Source: Henckelia pumila
Lineage: Eukaryota > Streptophyta > Magnoliopsida > Lamiales > Gesneriaceae
Direction: 5' to 3'
Length of the DNA: 64,000 bases
Assembly (NCBI RefSeq): GCF_033568475.1
Contig: NC_133120.1
Coordinates: 85,082,151-85,146,150, forward strand
In this document: in pieces, positions 37,882 through 48,897 of the stretch
Position numbering within the stretch: position 1 is the stretch's first letter
Layout: each line of letters begins with the position of its first letter
Notes under the pieces: generated by a model
What the model was told of the DNA's origin: nothing
The model's database searches: none
What the model saw: the letters and a program-made list of their open reading frames with translations, nothing else
Translations under genes and position numbers: made by a program

Positions 37882-38929
37882 GGAAGGGGCGAGGACATAG
37901 CACGAGAAGTTTCCTCGTGCGATGGTGCAGGCGGGGCCCGCGCGAAAACCCTCTCGCGGTGACCTGCATGCAATCTTGTTTTCTTTTATTATTATTATTT
38001 TATTATTTGTTTTTAAAACTTGAAATTGATCCAATGATCATATTAATCTAGACCGTTGGATCTTCAACGGATCAGATTAATCTGGCCCTTTAAATTATAA
38101 AAAATAATTTTAAAAATATAAAATTAATGATAAAAAAATTAATTTGATTTGGAAAATAATTTATTTTGTTGTTGGTAATTTTTTTTAATTATTTTAGTGT
38201 ATTTATTAATTTTTTGTAATATTAAAATTTTAATTATGTGTAATTTTAATTTTTTTAATTATGTAAATTTATTTTGTGTTTAAATAAAAATATATTTAAT
38301 AAAATAAAATTTTAATATTTCAACATTCTCTCTACAACATCATCTCACCCTCGCAGAACCAAACAATGAAGTTATCATCGCTGACATCATCATGCAATAA
38401 ATTTATCAATTGCATCACACCAACTTCATCTCACCATTAAACATGCTCTTGTTTATTTAATCCCAATTAAACTGACTGGATGATGCTACATAGAGGAAAG
38501 ATGTGCTTGTGACATGTCATAAAGCTATGTATAATGTAGGAAAAGCTAGAGGCTTACAAAACAAGAAACCTACTATTACATATACTGGATCATTTTTCGA
38601 GGGGGAATAGTGACACCAAAAACATACCGTGTCAATAAACTTAAACTAAAAAAAAAAAAAAACCCCATTTCTGTATTGATAAACTGAAATGTGGGAAATT
38701 TTATGTTGTCATTAAGACAATTCTGAAGAGTGCATTTAAAGAATGATTTTTTCCCTACATATTGAAAAAAGACGTAGACCTCATATAAATATATATTAAT
38801 ACATTAATAAATTAAATACACATCTTTAGAGACACTTTTAACAATAAAGTTAGAATATCATCTCGTCTTTCTGTTACAAAGTATGTTACATGTGCAACAC
38901 TTGATTTAGCATTATTAAAGGAAGATAAT

Positions 38930-39701
38930 GCTCACAGGGGTATAGACGAGTTGATAAGGTATAAGATGTCGTGAAAAAAAATTCCTCAGCGTTGCGGGTT
39001 CGATTTTCGTGTGAAATATATTTTCTGCTGAAATTAGGGGTGAGCATTCGATTAATTCGGTCAAAAATCGAACCGAAATCGAATTAACCGAATTTTTTTT
39101 GGGTTAACCGAACCGAACCGAACCGAATTTATATTCAAACCGATTTAACCGAACCAAATTAAAAACCAACCGAATTAACCGATTTTTTTTAAAAAAATTT
39201 AAAAACTTATAAAATTAATAATTTAAATATGATTTTTTTATCATTATAAAAATATATTTAACTTAAAAAAATTAAAATATGTATAATTAAGTAAAATATT
39301 AAATATAAACCCATTAAAATATGTTATAAATTATATATAAGGCATAATAAAAAAATTCAAAATTTAATTATTTATAATTCGGTTAACCGAATTAATCGAA
39401 TTTTTTTTAAGAAAACCGAAAACCAAACCGAATTAACCGATTAACCAAAATTTTCTAACATAAAAACCGAATTTCTGAATTTTCGAATTGATTCTGTTCG
39501 GTCGGTTAATTCGGTTTAACCGAAATTTTGCTCACCCTGAGATGAAATATTGTGGAGGTATGCTCTGGGGGTTGACCATGTTGCTCGATCCCTTCCTCAG
39601 TTCTTTGCTGCTCGTGCACAATCCTCGATTTAACACTGCATGAGCCAATAAGTCTATACTCATGTGGGATGGGGCCCTTTCGAAATTAATCCTTTTAAAA
39701 G
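38930..39701 (+). mobile_element. tRNA-derived SINE, interrupted by a MITE
   Basis: A 16-bp direct repeat ATTAAAGGAAGATAAT flanks it (38914-38929 and 39702-39717). The head GGGGTATAGACGAGTTGAT resembles a pol III A box, and CGGGTTCGATTTTC (38997-39010) a B box, as in tRNA-derived SINEs. The body resumes after the MITE with GAAATATTGTGGAGGTATGC and ends near a TTTTAAAAG tail. Without the MITE it would be about 270 bp, normal for a plant SINE. Confidence 0.75.
39037..39537. mobile_element. MITE with AACCGAATT arrays, nested in the SINE
   Basis: Ends GGGGTGAGCATTCG and AAATTTTGCTCACCC are inverted repeats. Flanks TGAAATTA (39029-39036) and TGAGATGA (39538-39545) match at 6 of 8 bases. It is related to the elements at 3239 and 37008 by its AACCGAA-rich ends. 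Confidence 0.65.
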
Positions 39702-39717
39702 ATTAAAGGAAGATAAT

Positions 39718-40529
39718 TAATAAAGGAAAGATAATTAATTTGAGTATACATAAAAATAAGAGATGAAATACTTGTTTAAATGTAACAGGTGTATCGGATG
39801 ATTTAGTGTGCCCCGGTTGATCTTTCAACGAAAATTTGGAGTTAAAAGAGCAACTAAAGGTGTCCATAGTAGGTAATAGATAATTGTTTGGTCAATAATT
39901 ATAATTTCGATATTTTTTACTAACATCTTATCAGATGAAAAATGTTGCACGTGATTTGCCCAATACAACTCACACTAGATAAATTTAGTGTGTATTAGAG
40001 AGTAGCGTCATAAAAACTGCAGGTTTTATCGTCATTTTTTTTTTATATATATAAAAAAACAAAGTAAAAAGAATCCCGGTGAAATCATGAAAATATTGAA
40101 ACATTCATATTCATGTTTAAAAGAATCACCCATTATCGGCGACAGCGTTGTAAACAAACCATGTGGTAGTCGTAGTCTAGTTGTTGTAATTCATCATAAA
40201 ACACTAATTTTTTTAAATCAAGATTTAAAAAATAATGTAGGAAGAAATTGAAAACCATGATAATTAGAAACTAGTGTGGTGAGATACATGAATATGGTCT
40301 TTTAAAAAGCGTTGGGCATTTATTGAGCCACGGAATTAGCTGGTGGTCCAAAGGAATCACCATCATGCTCATGTCCTTTGTCACTAGAGTGGCAAACATT
40401 CAACACAAAAAAAAATGCACATAAAATTGACCTTAGGCACCTCTCTTATTTATGAATTATAAACTCAAATTAAAAGATTTATGTTCCTTGTTGCATGGTA
40501 AAGAATATATATATATCTATGCACTTAAC
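39718..40529. other. AT-rich intergenic DNA
   Basis: Nothing recognised between the SINE and the hAT element: no long ORF and no inverted-repeat structure that I could see. Confidence 0.5.
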
Positions 40530-40910
40530 CACTGGCGTAGCCAGCTTGTGGCGCAGCTGCCCACACTGGGCAAAAAAAATGTATATATATATATAGGTTA
40601 TACGTATATACAGGTTATATATATATAAATAATTTTTAAATCCAAAAAACTAGCAAAATAATATAATTGTTTTGTCCTTTTATAATTTTTGATCTAAATT
40701 TTAGTTCTATTATTTGGGTACACGGTCTATAACTTTTTGTCCAATGTTTTCTTCTCACAAGTTTCGTACATTTTGATTAACAATAATTTCAACTCATATT
40801 ACTTAATAGTTCATCGTTCATATTCTATACAAAATATATGATTTCACCAAATTTTAGGTTCAGTTTTTTTTCCTTCAAAGTTTTTCAATCATTCATTATA
40901 TTTGTGTATG

Positions 40911-40971
<61 letters not shown>

Positions 40972-41247
40972 CGTGTTTTTTTGCAATCGAGACTGATGTT
41001 ATGCTTATTTCTCGAAATGTAGATTTTATATTTTGGATCAGATTTTTTTAAATTGCGAATTTTGTACATGTTGTTCTTCATCTTTTTTACAATGTTTTCT
41101 CGACAATTAACAAGTGCTTATGACTGTTTGTAGCTTATGATCGAACTTTAAAATACATTATTTCTAGTCGTCGATTGACTGATATTTTTTTTATTAATTA
41201 TAGTATATTATTGTCTATACTGAACCGAAAGTCTAGCTCCGCCCTTG
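40530..41247. mobile_element. Non-autonomous hAT-type element
   Basis: 718 bp with ends CACTGGCGTAGCCAG and CTAGCTCCGCCCTTG, inverted with few mismatches, and a perfect 8-bp duplication CACTTAAC (40522-40529 and 41248-41255). It has no coding remnant that I recognise and includes a long (TA)n tract at 40917-40965. TSD length and CA..TG ends suit hAT. Confidence 0.82.
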
Positions 41248-41664
41248 CACTTAACAAGTATATATGACACACATGCAATGGATATGCATATTTAACAAGT
41301 AGCATTGTTATATATTCGTTCTGTGTGTAATATATAATATATGATATGTTTTTTTTTTTCAAATAGTTGATGTGGTTGTGATATCATGAAATAAAGTTTT
41401 CCATTACCTGTCGTGCACGCGTTTAATTTTTAGTGCCTCTCAATAAACTTGTGGCTCTTTACTCAAATAAATAAATGAATGAACTTGTTTGGTTCTAAAT
41501 GGCTGGAGCCCATTTAAACTCGGTGTGTAAAAATATTACATTTGGAAATACAAGAGAAAAATTCTTAAAAGACGGTTGGGATTTTTCTTCCCTGATAAAA
41601 ACATGTGGACTAGCTGATGTAGCTCATCTGACACCAATGTCCTAAGTATAGGGATTGTTCGATC

Positions 41665-41737
41665 TTATCCCATGGGTTTTACCCTATGGAATACGTATAG
41701 ACATGTGATTGGCCAATTCATGTGGTCCCCACATTAG
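41665..41737. repeat. Foldback MITE, copy 3 (partial)
   Basis: GTTCGATCTTATCCCATGGG, TACCCTATGG, GATTGGCCAATTCATGTGG and CCCCACAT align in order with copy 2 at 33028. The second half of the foldback is missing or diverged, so this is a degenerate copy. Confidence 0.45.
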
Positions 41738-42640
41738 ATATAGGATGAGATCTCAAGTTCGAGATCCAATTGTATCAAAACTCTCCTTCCTTAACTAAAA
41801 AAAATTGTGGGCTACAGAAATAATTAATTAAAAGTAATCATCTGAAACTAAACTATTATGAATCGGTATCAAGAGAAGTAATTTTATATTAAAAAAAATT
41901 TAAGCGTTGTTTCGTAAATCGTAGCATAATTTTGTTTCAATATTTTTTTTGAAAATCATTTTCTGTTCTTAATTTTATTTTGAATGACCAGATTTAAATT
42001 TATTAATGCAAAACAATTTGAGAAATGTTATTGTTTGTTTGCTCAACTCTTAAGGACCACTTTTCTTAAAAAAAATAATAAATAAATAAAAACACCTCTT
42101 AAGGACCACTGGATTAGCGAAGAGAGTCGTTTACGTGACTTATCTATCGGGTTGTTCAGCCGCCTTCTTTAATTTCAGTAATTATGTCATACTTGGTTTC
42201 AAAATATAAATTTAGCATAATTGGATATTTTTATTTTTATTTAGTACTATAATTATAATCATTACCATTTTACTATATTATTAAATTTGAGACACATACA
42301 ATAACTAACTTTGTTGTCATGTCTATTTTAGACAATTGAAAATACTATTTTTCTCAAATTAAAAAAATATTATATTTTATTTAATAAAAATGTCATTAAA
42401 ACCATTTTAGTACATTTGTATGTTATATTATCTCCATATTTTCAAGGGTGGACACATAAATTATGTTTTAGGGGCACAATCAAGAGTAGAGTCATGTATT
42501 GCTCCACTCCGGTGGTGACCAGGATGACATGATTTTTTCTCATATTTTTACATATTCAATTTAGTCCAATTTTTCAATAGTTTGGAGACCTATTTTAAAA
42601 ATAAAAAATGCATGCTCAACCTATAAAAAAAATAGAAGGA
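41738..42640. other. AT-rich DNA left of the assembly gap
   Basis: No gene or defined element seen. It does not resemble the LTR sequence found just right of the gap. Confidence 0.5.
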
Positions 42641-42740
42641 NNNNNNNNNNNNNNNNNNNNNNNNNNNNNNNNNNNNNNNNNNNNNNNNNNNNNNNNNNNN
42701 NNNNNNNNNNNNNNNNNNNNNNNNNNNNNNNNNNNNNNNN
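42641..42740. other. Assembly gap (100 N)
   Basis: Exactly 100 N, a conventional placeholder for a gap of unknown length. LTR sequence stops at its right edge and unrelated AT-rich DNA lies on its left, so real sequence is missing. Confidence 0.97.
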
Positions 42741-42953
42741 AGAGATCGGAACTTCCGTTCCTGGATCGGAGCTTCCGATCTCTGTGCTTCCGATTGGCTT
42801 CCGAAGTGGCTGGGATCGGAGCTTCCGATCCGGCCCAAAGTCAAAAGCCCAAATTTTTTTTTGAAGTTTAATTACACTCCGAAATTGGTTAATTACTAAC
42901 CTTTAATCATGTTTAACATATTATTATCTTAAATTGGAATCTGGGTTACTACA
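42741..42953 (-). repeat. Start of a gypsy-type 3' LTR (U3) with palindrome array
   Basis: On the minus strand the LTR begins TGTAGTAACCC at 42953, after a possible PPT (GTGTGGGGATATT, 42954-42966). It runs into a palindrome array (42744-42836: GATCGGAAGCTCCGATC and relatives) and then the gap. Its TGTAGTRACCC terminus matches the inverted end of the LTR at 62700, so both are probably one family. Confidence 0.6.
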
Positions 42954-43370
42954 AATATCCCCACACTTATATGCAACATATTCATCATTGTCCACTGGCG
43001 GGATACGAAATAGAGTGTTAATCGCAACCGAATCAAACGGCACCATCTGGACTCGCACAAATACCCTAAAGTCAACGTGCTTAACCTTCAGATTTGCATA
43101 AAATTCCCTCACCAATGAAATAACTGCTTCTTGTTGCTGCTTAACAAATTTAAGCCACTGCCGCTCGAGCACTTCATCCCCGACATTACACCGAATAATC
43201 CCATTTGGCTCAAATCCAATTTTCGCATCGAACCCTCTCTCAGGCAAAATATTCTTAGATAACAACACATGATAATTCTCTTCGGCCTGTTTGTCCCAGA
43301 AACAATGATTATCAAAAGTAGGGGCCTAAGAAGAGGATTCGCCTAACTTTTCTTTCTTCTTTGGAGCCAT
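42924..43370 (-). pseudogene. Env-like / plant transposon accessory protein fragment
   Basis: The frame starts at an ATG at 43370 (MAPKKKEKLGES), hits TAG after 14 codons, then continues for about 130 codons. It contains ERQWLKFVKQQQE, LVREFYANLKVKH and VQMVPFDSVAINTLF. I recognise this as the domain often labelled putative plant transposon protein or envelope-like protein in plant LTR elements. The frame runs straight through the PPT-like tract into the LTR (stop at 42924-42926), so the natural C-terminus is absent. With a stop and a truncation it is a remnant. A related but longer protein is encoded at 52614-53834. Confidence 0.65.
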
Positions 43371-43918
43371 ATGTCACACTTAGATGGCACAATAATAATT
43401 CTCAATTCAACAAGAATAGATCAACAACCGTGATGCCCCCAAACTTATCAATTCAAGTCACAACACTCTCTTCTTTTCAAAGTGAAACGAGCACCAACAA
43501 TAACTCAAGAAACTCCACAACTCAGATACAAATCCACGCCACAATCTCCACTATCTCAACAACCCAATAAAACGGATAATTTACGAACCCTTAATCATAG
43601 AGACTTACCACTTAAATAAGAGCAATTGCAGCACGATCCAGAAAGAAATCTCATGGTGCCCTAGCCTGTCGTCTCCCTTGTGGCTGAGAAGAAGAATGAG
43701 AGAAATAAGGAGGAGTATGAAGAACACAAAACGAGAGAAAAGAATTGAGATTGGGAATGGCGATTTGGAGAAGAAAGGAAAGGAAAGAGAAGGAAAGATA
43801 GGGTAAAATTAGAAGAGAGAATGAGAAAGGAAGGAAATAAATCGAATCAGAAGAGAGAATAAGAAAGGAAGGAAAGAAATCGGTGTTTAGATTCAGACGG
43901 GACGGGCGCGCATATGCT
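43371..43918. other. Internal fragment of the same gypsy element, purine-rich
   Basis: No ORF recognised. Between 43680 and 43890 the plus strand is strongly purine-rich (GGAAAGGAAAGAGAAGGAAAG and similar). Homology to the 59,950 copy begins at about 43919, so this block belongs to a different element from what follows. Confidence 0.45.
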
Positions 43919-45926
43919 TACATCAAGTCAATTAATATCATTTGTCAGAGAATGGTATAATGCAATCACATTATGGAAAATCAATTCAGACAATCCAATT
44001 TTCAAAAAATGGTATAATGCAATCACATATAACCCAACACTCAGAACATCGATCAATCAATGCCATAATTCGATCAAATAAATCTAAAGTCTCTATCATG
44101 ACAATAGATTTCAATCATTCCTGTAATTTCATCATATCATTACTTCTTAACAGATCTGAATAGATAGCTGTTATAAACATCTCATACAGCGTATTTTGAA
44201 AAATCTGATTAGTCAATTCGGACTATCCATTAATCAGAGAAGAATATGCTGTATTCACAGATTCCAAAGTACTCAAAGCTTTTGATAATCTATATCATGT
44301 CCGATATACTTTATTCTTGAAATTTGATTCATCTGCCCTGACCATCCTTCAAGGATAATATGTTGTACTTTTACATCAAAGAGTACTCAAAGTTGTAGAT
44401 ACTCTGAATCATAATTCAATAGTAAACCTACTGTCTCAATATGAAACAATAATCCTTGGCTTACTATGTAATCTCACAACAATTCTGATCACAAATCAGT
44501 GATCTGAACCTCAGTCATATCATCTTATGCAGTAATGTAAATCAATCTGATCATAAGTCATATCATAGTATTCAATAATTCAACTCAATTCAATCATCAC
44601 TACCACAATTTACATCAAGCATACTGCTTCATCTTGGTAGTTTCGCAAAATATTCTTTCAAATCATGATCTCATTCCAATTCTGGAGTTTCTAAACTGTC
44701 ATTGAACCAATCTAGTCAATGATTTTCAGCTTTATCAAAAATTCTTTCTATACGTTTAACTTCTAAAACGTACTAATTCGGTTACATCTGTTCGCTTTAT
44801 CTTCTGATAAAACAATTATTGGATGAATATTGAATTCATTGTTGTGCATTTCTTTCAAAATCTGATATTTTTTTTCGGAAACATCAAGCACAATCAGATA
44901 ATCAATCACAAAAAATTCATCCACTCTGATCTGAGGCTTCAATTCATATCTCAATCTAGCATTCTTTACCGAATTCTAATCATTGTGATTTACTTTCTGT
45001 GTTTCTTTCATTTTCTGAACAATTCTGGCGCATTTTCAATCGAAAATCATTTCGATGAGTTATATATTCGTCTGAATATTCAAACCAAAAGACACAGAAC
45101 TCTGAAATCAATTGATTGAATGCCGATCTCATTCTTCATTTCTATTTCTCAATTGAATTCTAATCGCTTGATCTCATCTCAATATGCTTTAATCCTTCCA
45201 AATAAATTTTCACTTAGTTTAGATTACAGAAATTCTGACTGTTTTAGCATTTATCTCGATACTTAAGCACATAAATGAAAGATCAATCAATCAAGCATTC
45301 ATGTTGTCTCTTCGTTCTATGTACCAATTCTCAGCAATTCATATCATCAACCCAAAATTTTACCGATAATGTGAATTGGAAATTCTATCAGTTACGAGTC
45401 AAAGATATCAAAATATACTGAATGTATACATCAAACAATCAATCACTCTTGAAATTCATAATCAGGGAAACTCACTCAAGTTAAGGTCATCCAAAGAACA
45501 ATATTCTGAATGACAATCTGCTAAGTGAAAACAACTCACTAGCATATCAACTCAAGACGAGTAAATCAAGTCAAACTCTAACAAAGAATAAGAGTCCATC
45601 AAAATCGATTGAGGTTGAATAACAAAACCTCAGAATCGATATCAAGAATTTCAAAAATCATGATTTTATGATGTAGTAACTTCAGCATAATTAAATAAAA
45701 GACTCATCTGTAACTGATTTTCATATCATCATCTATTCTATAAACCTCAAAAGCAGTATTCAATTCATAAACTCATCAATTCGCGATTAAATTCCAGTTC
45801 ACAACTTAAACTAAAGTCGAGCATCTTACTGGAATATATCTAAAAACTTCTAACCATTGACACATCTACCAATTCTGTTTTAGATCATGAACATATCTAG
45901 TGCATAAATTATTCTTATTTCGGAAC

Positions 45927-47204
45927 TGTTACGCCTTAAACGCATATAAATCTCTAATTATGAGATTAATGTTTTTAATGCATTAACAAGTCTTATTTCT
46001 CTATGTTTTGATGATTAACAAAACTAGGTTAAAATGTTACTAATATTTACATTGAGCTTATTACAGAGTTAAAATTTTCAAGATGAATTAAGACTAAATT
46101 CATACTCAAGATCAGAGACAAAATTCGAAGAAGTTTACTGCTACGGGATCGGAAGCTCCGATTGGAGATTGGAATCTCCGATCATGATCAGAAGCATCTT
46201 CGGAAGCTAAGGGTGGATCGGAAGCTCCGATCCTAGTTCGGAAGCTCCGATCTATTTCAGGGATTTTTATATTGTTCGGAATGCAGAACGGAAGCTATGA
46301 AGAAGAGGTTCGGAAGCTCCGATCTATGATCGGAAGGTCCGATCATTTTCTATGGAATATTATAATGTTCGGAAGCAGATCGGAGGCAACGAAGTGAAGC
46401 CGATCGGAAGCACCGAACGTGATCGGACGTTCCGATCCTGAACGGCCGCCTGATAATCTTGTCCGGAAGACTTTTGCCCGACACCATATTTATTGCGCCG
46501 ATCGGAAGCTCCGAAGTGGATCGGACGTTCCGATCCTGTACACCCGTGTGTCTCAGAATTCAAATTTCGGAAGCTCCGATGCAGGGATCGGAAGTTCCGA
46601 TCGATGCCAAAATTTCAGCTATAAAAGGAGGCATTCCGAGGCCATTCAATCTATCCCAACATCTTCAAGTCTCTCAATCCTCTCAAGCATCATTCAAGCC
46701 ATTTGTTGAGCAATTTGTAGCCCTTTTGAGTGTTCAAAATATATTCACATATCGAGTTGTATTCGGGGTTGTAATATCGAGGGTTGTTAGTTTGTGAGTT
46801 GGTTGCTCGGTTTTGTAAACACTTGTGTGTGAAGCCAAGTGTATTTTATGAGTGTTGAGGCTATCCTTGGAGCCCTTAAGGCCAAGAGTGTTGAGTTGTA
46901 TCGGCGCGGTGATCGTGTCAAGTTGTAAGGCTATCCTTGGAGCCATCAAGGCCAAGACGTTCGAAGTGCTAGTGGATCCTTGGTTAATCGACTTAACCAA
47001 GAAGGGGAGACGTAGACGATTTATCTTCGAACTTCCATAAACATCTCTTATCCCTTTTACTGCTTTATTTACATTACGCATTTATTTACCGCACTTATTA
47101 TTTGATTGCTTAAGTCTTCCTCTTGCGTACTTGCATAATCGCTTTAAATTGCTAAAGTTGCCAATAGAACCTAAATCCCCCCCCCCCCACATTAGGTTCT
47201 AACA
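45927..47204 (+). repeat. 5' LTR of the copia element
   Basis: TGTTACGCC to GGTTCTAACA. In order it has a palindrome array (46148-46606), TATAAAAG (46620-46627), two copies of GGCTATCCTTGGAGCC (about 46858 and 46929), a 9-bp stem-loop CTTGGTTAA..TTAACCAAG (46979-47001) and a poly-C run (47177-47188). The 3' LTR repeats the layout. Confidence 0.93.
46148..46627 (+). promoter_or_regulatory. LTR promoter: palindrome array plus TATA box
   Basis: About ten variants of GATCGGAAGCTCCGATC occur in 460 bp, many as tight pairs, with the last at 46586-46603. The TATA box TATAAAAG follows at 46620-46627. The position just upstream of TATA suggests an enhancer bound by a dimeric factor. Sireviruses in other plants are known for palindromic repeats in this part of the LTR; that this array works the same way is inference. 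Confidence 0.6.
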
Positions 47205-47206
47205 AG

Positions 47207-47219
47207 TGGTATCAGAGCC
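47207..47219 (+). other. Primer binding site of the copia element
   Basis: TGGTATCAGAGCC, two bases after the LTR, complementary to initiator tRNA-Met. Confidence 0.92.
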
Positions 47220-47247
47220 ATTTGAAAATACTTTTCAAATCCTTTTT

Positions 47248-48663
47248 ATGGCAAACCTAGCGAGTGATTATGCTCAAGGGCAATCTACTAATCGTCCTCC
47301 TCTTTTTAATGGCATAAACTACGGGTATTGGAAAAATCGTATGTCCCTATATATCCAATCCGTAGACTATGACCTATGGAAAGTGACGGTGAAAGGTCCC
47401 TATACACCTATGAAAATAGTTGATGGGGTTGAAATTCCTAAGGGAATGGATGACTTTTCAAAAGAGGACATGAAATTAATTTCGCAAAATGCTAAAGCTA
47501 TGAATATCTTGCATTGTTCCTTAGATATGAACGAGTACAACCGGATATCGATGTGCTCATCCACTAAAGATATATGGGACAAGCTAGAGATATGTCACGA
47601 AGGCACCAACCAAGTGAAAGAGACAAAGATCGACTTACTCCAACTCAAATACGAAACATTTGAGATGGAATCCAATGAAGATGTTGACACCATGTTCCGA
47701 AGGCTTACTCAAATCATCAATGAGTTAGCACAATTGGGAGAACAATATCCTACCAAGCAAGTTTGGAGGAGAGCTCTTCGTGCCCTACCAAAAGAATGGG
47801 ATGCAAAGAGAACCGCCATCATCGAATCCAACAAAGGGGACACTTTCGCCTATGATCTTGATCAACTACATGGGACCCTAAAAACCCATGAGTTAGAAGT
47901 GTCCACGAGAAAAGAATCAAAGAAAGAAGATGTCAAGCACAAAGGGATAGCTTTGACTACACAAGTCGAAGAAGATGACGATGATGACATGGCTCTCCTC
48001 GCAAGAAAATTCAAGAAATTCATGCGAGGAAACAAATTCAAGAAAGACAAGAAACCTGAGAGAGAAGTGACCTGCTACAACTGTCAACAACAAGGTCACT
48101 ACGCCAATGAATGCCCACTCAAGAAGAAAGTGGACAAAGGAAAGAAGAAAGCCCTACTAGCTACCTGGAGTGATAGCGACGACGACGACGAGGAAGCAAA
48201 CCTCTGCTTCATGGCTAAGAGTGATGACATCGTCTCTGACGACGATGACGATGTACCTACTTACGATGAACTCTTACATGCTTATAAAGATATGTTTGAT
48301 ATGGCTAAGGTTCTTAGAAAAGAGAATAGAAATCTTAAAAAGGAATTAGAAACTAAGGAGCATGATAACCTTAGACTTAAGGATGACCTAGATCACCTAG
48401 AAAAATCATTCGATAAATTCAATGTGAGTAGCAATAAATTGAACAACCTACTTAGCATGCAGAAATGTAGCTTTGATAAGGGAGGAATAGGCTATGGTAA
48501 GAAGTCTATAGACTTTGCTAGTCTAATAGCTAAGGCTAAGATGAGATCACCCCCTACTTGTTCTTATTGTTGCAAATCTGGTCATGTTAGACATAAATGC
48601 AGATCATTGAAATATCAATATGTTCAAAAGAGCTATATGAAATGGAGGCCTAAGAGTACTTAA
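47248..48663 (+). CDS. gag: Copia Gag
   Basis: 471-codon Gag. I start at the ATG at 47248 (MANLASDYAQGQ), because upstream codons include the PBS. The core (residues ~15-215) has PPLFNGINYGYWKNRM, WDKLEICHEGTNQVKETKI and YETFEMESNEDVDTMFRR, the UBN2-type copia Gag. There are two CX2CX4HX4C knuckles: CYNCQQQGHYANEC (from residue ~276) and CSYCCKSGHVRHKC near the C-terminus. Between them lie acidic runs of Asp and a coiled-coil stretch. The TAA at 48661-48663 ends it, and pol resumes in the same frame only after a 234-bp spacer. Confidence 0.9.
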   Translation: MANLASDYAQGQSTNRPPLFNGINYGYWKNRMSLYIQSVDYDLWKVTVKGPYTPMKIVDGVEIPKGMDDFSKEDMKLISQNAKAMNILHCSLDMNEYNRISMCSSTKDIWDKLEICHEGTNQVKETKIDLLQLKYETFEMESNEDVDTMFRRLTQIINELAQLGEQYPTKQVWRRALRALPKEWDAKRTAIIESNKGDTFAYDLDQLHGTLKTHELEVSTRKESKKEDVKHKGIALTTQVEEDDDDDMALLARKFKKFMRGNKFKKDKKPEREVTCYNCQQQGHYANECPLKKKVDKGKKKALLATWSDSDDDDEEANLCFMAKSDDIVSDDDDDVPTYDELLHAYKDMFDMAKVLRKENRNLKKELETKEHDNLRLKDDLDHLEKSFDKFNVSSNKLNNLLSMQKCSFDKGGIGYGKKSIDFASLIAKAKMRSPPTCSYCCKSGHVRHKCRSLKYQYVQKSYMKWRPKST

Positions 48664-48897
48664 CAACTCATTAGTCGGCATTATGAGATCACAATCTAAG
48701 GGAGTTCAATATAGACTGGCTTAAAAATGCCTTGACTTGCGGCTGGTCTCCTGTTGAACGTTGCTCTGTCCAAGGAAATAGGTTTTTAAAGTGGCCATAT
48801 GCCCTACCTACTACTGGGAGCACTCTTAGAAAGTGGCGATGATGTTGCTATGAGAGACTGAACTCTTAGAAGTCTATTTTGTATATCTATTTTCTAA
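48664..48897 (+). other. Gag-pol spacer of the copia element
   Basis: The spacer is not coding in the gag-pol frame (further TAA at 48697-48699 and 48895-48897). I see no splice signals I would trust. It may be a degenerate part of a former fused frame or inserted sequence. Confidence 0.5.

Noticed and set aside
37667-38051. Several ORFs of 60-112 codons near 37,700-38,050
   Set aside because: They read through AACCGAAC arrays of a MITE end and have only low-complexity Arg/Phe/Glu composition.
40896-41081. ORF encoding an Ile-Tyr repeat
   Set aside because: It is a translation of the (TA)n tract inside the hAT element.
42741-42836. GATCGGAAG as sequencing-adapter contamination
   Set aside because: The full adapter continuation (AGAGC) is absent, the motif is palindromic and varied, and the arrays sit inside bounded LTRs in both copies.
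46360-47081. Overlapping ORFs of about 100 codons in the copia LTRs (again at 54584-55306)
   Set aside because: They arise from the repeat-rich LTR and appear in both LTRs on both strands with no motif.
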